Shown here one piece after another: positions 51,616 through 54,353 of a DNA stretch of 54,353 nt. A program made the translations under genes and the position numbers. The notes beneath the pieces were generated by a model, which did no database searches, had not been told where the DNA came from, and saw only the letters and a program-made list of their open reading frames with translations. How positions within the stretch are numbered: position 1 is the first letter of the stretch; each line of letters opens with the position of its first letter. Origin of the DNA: JANPEZ01 sp031423155 (lineage in GTDB: Bacteria > Actinomycetota > UBA4738 > HRBIN12); the NCBI GenBank assembly GCA_031423155.1, contig JANPEZ010000020.1, forward strand, positions 1 through 54,353. Direction: 5' to 3'.

Positions 51616-52563
51616 ATGGCACACGTCATCGACGGCGACGCGCTGGCCGAGGTCCTTCGCTCCGAGATCGAGGAAGAGGTCTCGGTCCTGCGTCTGTCAG
51701 CCGTGCGCCCCGGACTCGCGACCGTGCTGCTCGGCGAGGACCAGGCCGCCCTCTGGTACGAGCGGCACTTACGGAAGATGGCGCAGGGTCTGGACTTCCG
51801 CTACGAGTGCGAGCGGCTCTACGCCGACGCGACACTCGAAGATGTGTTGGCCACCGTCGGGAAACTGAACGCCGACCCCAGGATCACCGGCATCCTCGTC
51901 CTGCGGCCCCTGCCTTCTCACATCCCCGAACCCGAGGTTTTCGCCACGGTCGATCCACGCAAGGACGTCGAGGGCATGCATCCGTGGAACGTCGGGCTTC
52001 TCGCGATCGGGACACCGCGCTTCGTGCCTTCGACACCCGCGGCGTGTTTCTACCTGCTCGATGCTTATGCGCGTTCGCGCGACGGCGACCTGCGCTCGTT
52101 CTATCGAGGCAAGACCCTCGTCATCGTCGGCAGGTCGACCAGCGTCGGAAAGCCGCTGGCGCTCCTGGGCCTGCAGCGCGACGCGACGGTCGTGATGTGC
52201 CACAGCAAGACGGCCGAAGCAGGCAACCTGGCCGACTACACGAAGCGCGCCGATATCTTGATCGCCGCCGCCGGTCAGCCCGGCCTGATCCACGGGGACA
52301 TGGTGAGCGAGGGCGTGGTCGCGGTCGATGTCGGAACCAACGCGGTTCAAGACCCCGACTCGGGCGAGGTGTTCCTTACGGGTGACCTAGACCTGCCCTC
52401 GGTCTCGGCGAAGGCGGAGGCGATCACGCCGGTGCCGGGAGGCGTCGGACCGATAACGGACGTCTGGCTTATGGGCAATGTTCTTGCCGCCGCGGCCATG
52501 ACCGCTCAAGTGGAACCGCGCTTCGGAGCGCTCATCACGCGGCGTCTGCTGGGGAACGGGTGA
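51616..52563 (+). CDS. folD: FolD-like methylenetetrahydrofolate dehydrogenase with altered catalytic residues
   Basis: 315 residues. NAD(P)-binding GRSTSVGKPLALLG and the closing TPVPGGVGPITDVWLM motif are intact. In the substrate site, the catalytic Lys of YxxxK is Leu (Y48, L52), the Gln of the VQLPLP motif is Leu (VLRPLP, residue 96), and the second Asp of KDVDG is Glu (KDVEG, 119). In characterised enzymes the Lys and Gln support cyclohydrolase activity, so it may be dehydrogenase only, or have changed function. ATG 51616 with AACATGG context; no strong ribosome site. Confidence 0.85.
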   Translation: MAHVIDGDALAEVLRSEIEEEVSVLRLSAVRPGLATVLLGEDQAALWYERHLRKMAQGLDFRYECERLYADATLEDVLATVGKLNADPRITGILVLRPLPSHIPEPEVFATVDPRKDVEGMHPWNVGLLAIGTPRFVPSTPAACFYLLDAYARSRDGDLRSFYRGKTLVIVGRSTSVGKPLALLGLQRDATVVMCHSKTAEAGNLADYTKRADILIAAAGQPGLIHGDMVSEGVVAVDVGTNAVQDPDSGEVFLTGDLDLPSVSAKAEAITPVPGGVGPITDVWLMGNVLAAAAMTAQVEPRFGALITRRLLGNG

Positions 52564-52590
52564 GACGTAACCGCGCTTCTCGGGTCTAGC

Positions 52591-52635
52591 GGGCACGTCG
52601 GCCCGGGGTAGTAGTTCTCCGAGGGCCACGTGCCC
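52591..52635 (+). other. long hairpin after folD
   Basis: GGGCACGT (52591-52598) pairs with ACGTGCCC (52628-52635), and an inner GGCCC/GGGCC pair extends it to a 13 bp stem with one bulge and an 18 nt loop. It lacks a T-tract, so it could be a folD terminator or a leader structure for the next gene (start 25 nt on). Confidence 0.45.
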
Positions 52636-52660
52636 TGGTGGTAGCACCCTCGCCTCTCGC

Positions 52661-53386
52661 ATGTCTGCTCTCTCGACCGGGCACCGATCGAGTGGTCGGA
52701 TAGGCGATGTGACCGCAGATCGAACAGCGTTGGTGGCGTCCGTCTCCGGTGTCGCGCCTCGGATGTCGGAACGAGCCGCCGGGCGCCGTTTCCCGGGACC
52801 GCTCGTTCTCCTCGGAGGGCTCCTGGCTGGGCTCGCCTGGGGGATCGACGCCCGGATCTGGATGCGGTACGTCTCGACCGACCCTGAGTTCACTTGGACC
52901 GGGACGCTCTTCATCATGATCGGTTTCGGCGTCGCAGGGCTGGCCCAGTCCGGCGCCTACCTCGGCCGTCGCGCGGGCCTTCGGCGTTCACGGATGACGA
53001 TGCTTCGAGTAGTCACGTTCGCCAGCCTGGTCCCGCTCGGGATGGCCGCCGGAGGACCGATGTTCCCGGCCATAGTGCTGGCTCCCCTTGCGATCGCCCA
53101 CACGGACTGGTCCCGGCTGATGCGGCTCATCGTCGGTGTGGTCGCGTTGATCCCCGTGGCGGCCGTCGCGACGATCCTGTTCGACGATCTGCCCACCGCG
53201 CGCGCCGCGGCAGGGTTCTTATGGTTCCTCGTCGTGTACGCCGGCATCTTCTGGGCGGCCCGGTTCACGCTCGCCCCCCAACTCGACGGCTGGCGCGCAC
53301 CCCGAGCTGTGCGCATCCTCGGAGTGGCGGCACTGGCGCTGGTCGCCATCGCCGAGACGGCGTTCCTCATCGGGCCGAAGGCGTGA
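52661..53386 (+). CDS. multi-spanning membrane protein, unknown
   Basis: 241 residues from ATG 52661, but the N-terminal ~40 residues are not conserved-looking; GTG 52709 or ATG 52763 are alternatives. Six to seven hydrophobic segments (PLVLLGGLLAGLAWGI, LFIMIGFGVAGLAQS, AIVLAPLAIAHT, LIVGVVALIPVAAVATIL, AAGFLWFLVVYAGIFWAA, AVRILGVAALALVAIAETAF). No catalytic motif. Function unknown. Confidence 0.65.
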   Translation: MSALSTGHRSSGRIGDVTADRTALVASVSGVAPRMSERAAGRRFPGPLVLLGGLLAGLAWGIDARIWMRYVSTDPEFTWTGTLFIMIGFGVAGLAQSGAYLGRRAGLRRSRMTMLRVVTFASLVPLGMAAGGPMFPAIVLAPLAIAHTDWSRLMRLIVGVVALIPVAAVATILFDDLPTARAAAGFLWFLVVYAGIFWAARFTLAPQLDGWRAPRAVRILGVAALALVAIAETAFLIGPKA

Positions 53387-53469
53387 CGGCGGATACATGA
53401 GGGTACGGCGCACTTCGTGGCGCTGGGTGTCGGGCGGCCGCCGAACCGCCCGACACCACATCGCTTCCG

Positions 53470-54003
53470 TCAGAACGGGCAGACTCCTGGGTTGTCGGCC
53501 GGGATGAACGGGCTCGCCACCGAGGCAGGCACGTCGAAGTAAGTGACGTATAGCTGCACGACCTCGGTGCCCTCGTTCCTCGCGCTGTGAACGTGTCCCT
53601 GACCAAGGTCGACGAACGTCTCACCCGGTCCGTACGAGTAGCCGGTACAGGTCGGGTCTTCACCGTCGTAGTACGTGAACGTTCCCTGGGCAACGACCAC
53701 GATCGCGGGTCCCGGGTGAGAGTGCCAGCCCGTGAACCCATTCGGCTGGACGGTGACCTGCTGGACGATCGTGTCGGCGGCGCCTTCGACCTTGACCACT
53801 CCGCGCTCGCCCGCGACGGTGGCCCTTACCTTCAGGTTCACAGGGTCGGGGAACGGCCCACGCGCGAGGATCGTGCCGTGTACCGGCAGATGATCGGCCC
53901 GGACGACTCCGACCCCTCCAAGGGTCAGCATGAGCACGCTCGCGGAAACGAATGCGCTGGCAAGCACAGCGCTCCGTCGCTTGAGGATCTTCGTTCTTGG
54001 CAT
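53470..54003 (-). CDS. secreted cupin-domain protein
   Basis: 177 residues from ATG 54003 with AAGGGAG 8 nt upstream. Signal SAVLASAFVSASVLMLTLGG, then a cupin with metal motif FTGWHSHPGPAIVV and YGPGETFVDLGQGHVHSARNEG supplying further His/Glu ligands. Unlike the 31931 protein it has a complete second cupin motif. Role unknown, perhaps extracytoplasmic metal-dependent oxygen chemistry. Minus strand, isolated. Confidence 0.87.
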   Translation of the reverse strand: MPRTKILKRRSAVLASAFVSASVLMLTLGGVGVVRADHLPVHGTILARGPFPDPVNLKVRATVAGERGVVKVEGAADTIVQQVTVQPNGFTGWHSHPGPAIVVVAQGTFTYYDGEDPTCTGYSYGPGETFVDLGQGHVHSARNEGTEVVQLYVTYFDVPASVASPFIPADNPGVCPF

Positions 54004-54196
54004 TTCGTCCACTCCCTTCCTACACGCATCTATGTCGGCTGTGACGAAGTACAACGCTCGGTACAAGACGATCGTGCACGTCGAGGAGGATCTCTCGCAC
54101 TTGCCTCCCCGGGATCCAATGCGTCGGCCGCTTCGCGGGCTACTCCGCCCATGCCACCGATATCCGACGAGGGAGGTTCGAGTGTCTCGAGCGACC

Positions 54197-54353
54197 TCAT
54201 GGCTCGATCCTTATGGAGTCCAAGATCGCACGCACCTCCTCGAGGTCTTCGGATGGAGAACCAGGGACCGCCCGGCCGCGATCATCAGACGGGTGCCCTC
54301 GGGTCGCCTCCGGACCGGACGTGCATGCCGCCAGCACCAGCACGGCGGCCAAC
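54197..54353 (-). CDS. partial lipoprotein, start beyond window
   Basis: Reading the minus strand, the frame LAAVLVLAAC TSGPEATRG opens at the edge: a hydrophobic segment ends in a canonical lipobox (LAAC), then a short polar chain (SEDLEEVRAILDSIRIEP) ends at TGA 54197-54199. About 51 residues visible. Probably a small exported lipoprotein; too short to classify. Confidence 0.6.
   Translation of the reverse strand, partial: LAAVLVLAACTSGPEATRGHPSDDRGRAVPGSPSEDLEEVRAILDSIRIEP

Noticed and set aside
31931..54003. recent duplication of the two secreted cupins
   Set aside because: Both are secreted cupins but differ in motif content and length; a shared recent origin is not visible.
1..54353. 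CRISPR array, transposase or phage structural genes
   Set aside because: No regularly spaced repeats and no transposase or phage protein was found; the only mobile signal is the tRNA-Val repeat pair.

Overview
The window is high-GC, densely packed bacterial DNA, most likely from an actinomycete-type organism (Actinomycetota, perhaps a deep or uncultured branch). This rests on CsoR copper control, a C4 zinc-ribbon/RNase HI gene pair next to class A RNase P RNA, an Flp pilin, large PAS kinases, truncated haemoglobin, and many GTG/TTG starts. I ran no taxonomic search. Gene calls below come from reading protein motifs, start sites and spacing.

Layout. (1) 1-17.2 kb is a lipoate-centred block: partial gcvT (-), then lpdA-E1alpha-E1beta-E2-lipB (+), a second E1alpha-E1beta pair (+), a giant seven-PAS histidine kinase (+) and lipA (+). 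A four-gene copper operon (YHS protein, csoR, copA, thioredoxin/TPR; all -) sits inside this block with two near-perfect CsoR-type palindromes. (2) 17.2-19.1 kb holds rnpB, an RNase HI gene that seems to start at CTG, a C4 zinc-ribbon protein and a lone Flp pilin. (3) 19.1-31.6 kb is a mixed housekeeping/accessory stretch: secreted phosphoesterase, cold-shock protein with a strong terminator, SURF1, pirin, TrhA/haemolysin III, enoyl-CoA hydratase, truncated haemoglobin, a large secreted alpha/beta hydrolase, a cyclic-nucleotide-binding protein, GH25 lysozyme, a UGT-type glycosyltransferase and a type IV pilin-like protein. (4) 31.9-34.1 kb contains a secreted cupin and a 1.26 kb segment bounded by a perfect 48 bp direct repeat of the 3' part of tRNA-Val, which looks like a tiny integrative element carrying two small envelope genes and no integrase. 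(5) 34.1-43.2 kb has an S51-like peptidase, a bactofilin-like membrane protein, a gamma-glutamyltransferase, a second (four-PAS) kinase, and a nitrobindin-like gene followed 3 nt later by a P1B-5-type metal ATPase with a C-terminal haemerythrin domain. (6) 43.2-52.6 kb is rich in methyl/one-carbon functions: MOSC protein, sarcosine-oxidase-like enzyme starting 4 nt after a tRNA, fumC, rhodanese pair, dimethylglycine-oxidase-like FAD/GcvT fusion, a membrane protein and a FolD with altered catalytic residues. (7) 52.6 kb to the end has a membrane protein, a second secreted cupin and the start-proximal part of a lipoprotein.

How it works together. The left block can build a complete lipoylated 2-oxoacid dehydrogenase: E1, E2, E3, plus octanoyl transfer (LipB) and sulfur insertion (LipA). 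One E2/E3 set lies beside two different E1 pairs. LpdA would also serve the glycine cleavage system, of which GcvT is present at the edge. The right block would demethylate glycine-betaine-derived N-methyl compounds into the folate pool. Copper export, iron/haem/NO proteins and the two large sensor kinases add stress handling. The best candidates for something new are the micro-element at tRNA-Val, the nitrobindin/P1B-5-haemerythrin pair, the FolD and GDP-type thioredoxin-like proteins that lack key residues, and several compact translation/overlap features (forced CTG starts, tRNA-abutting genes, shared CTAG stops).
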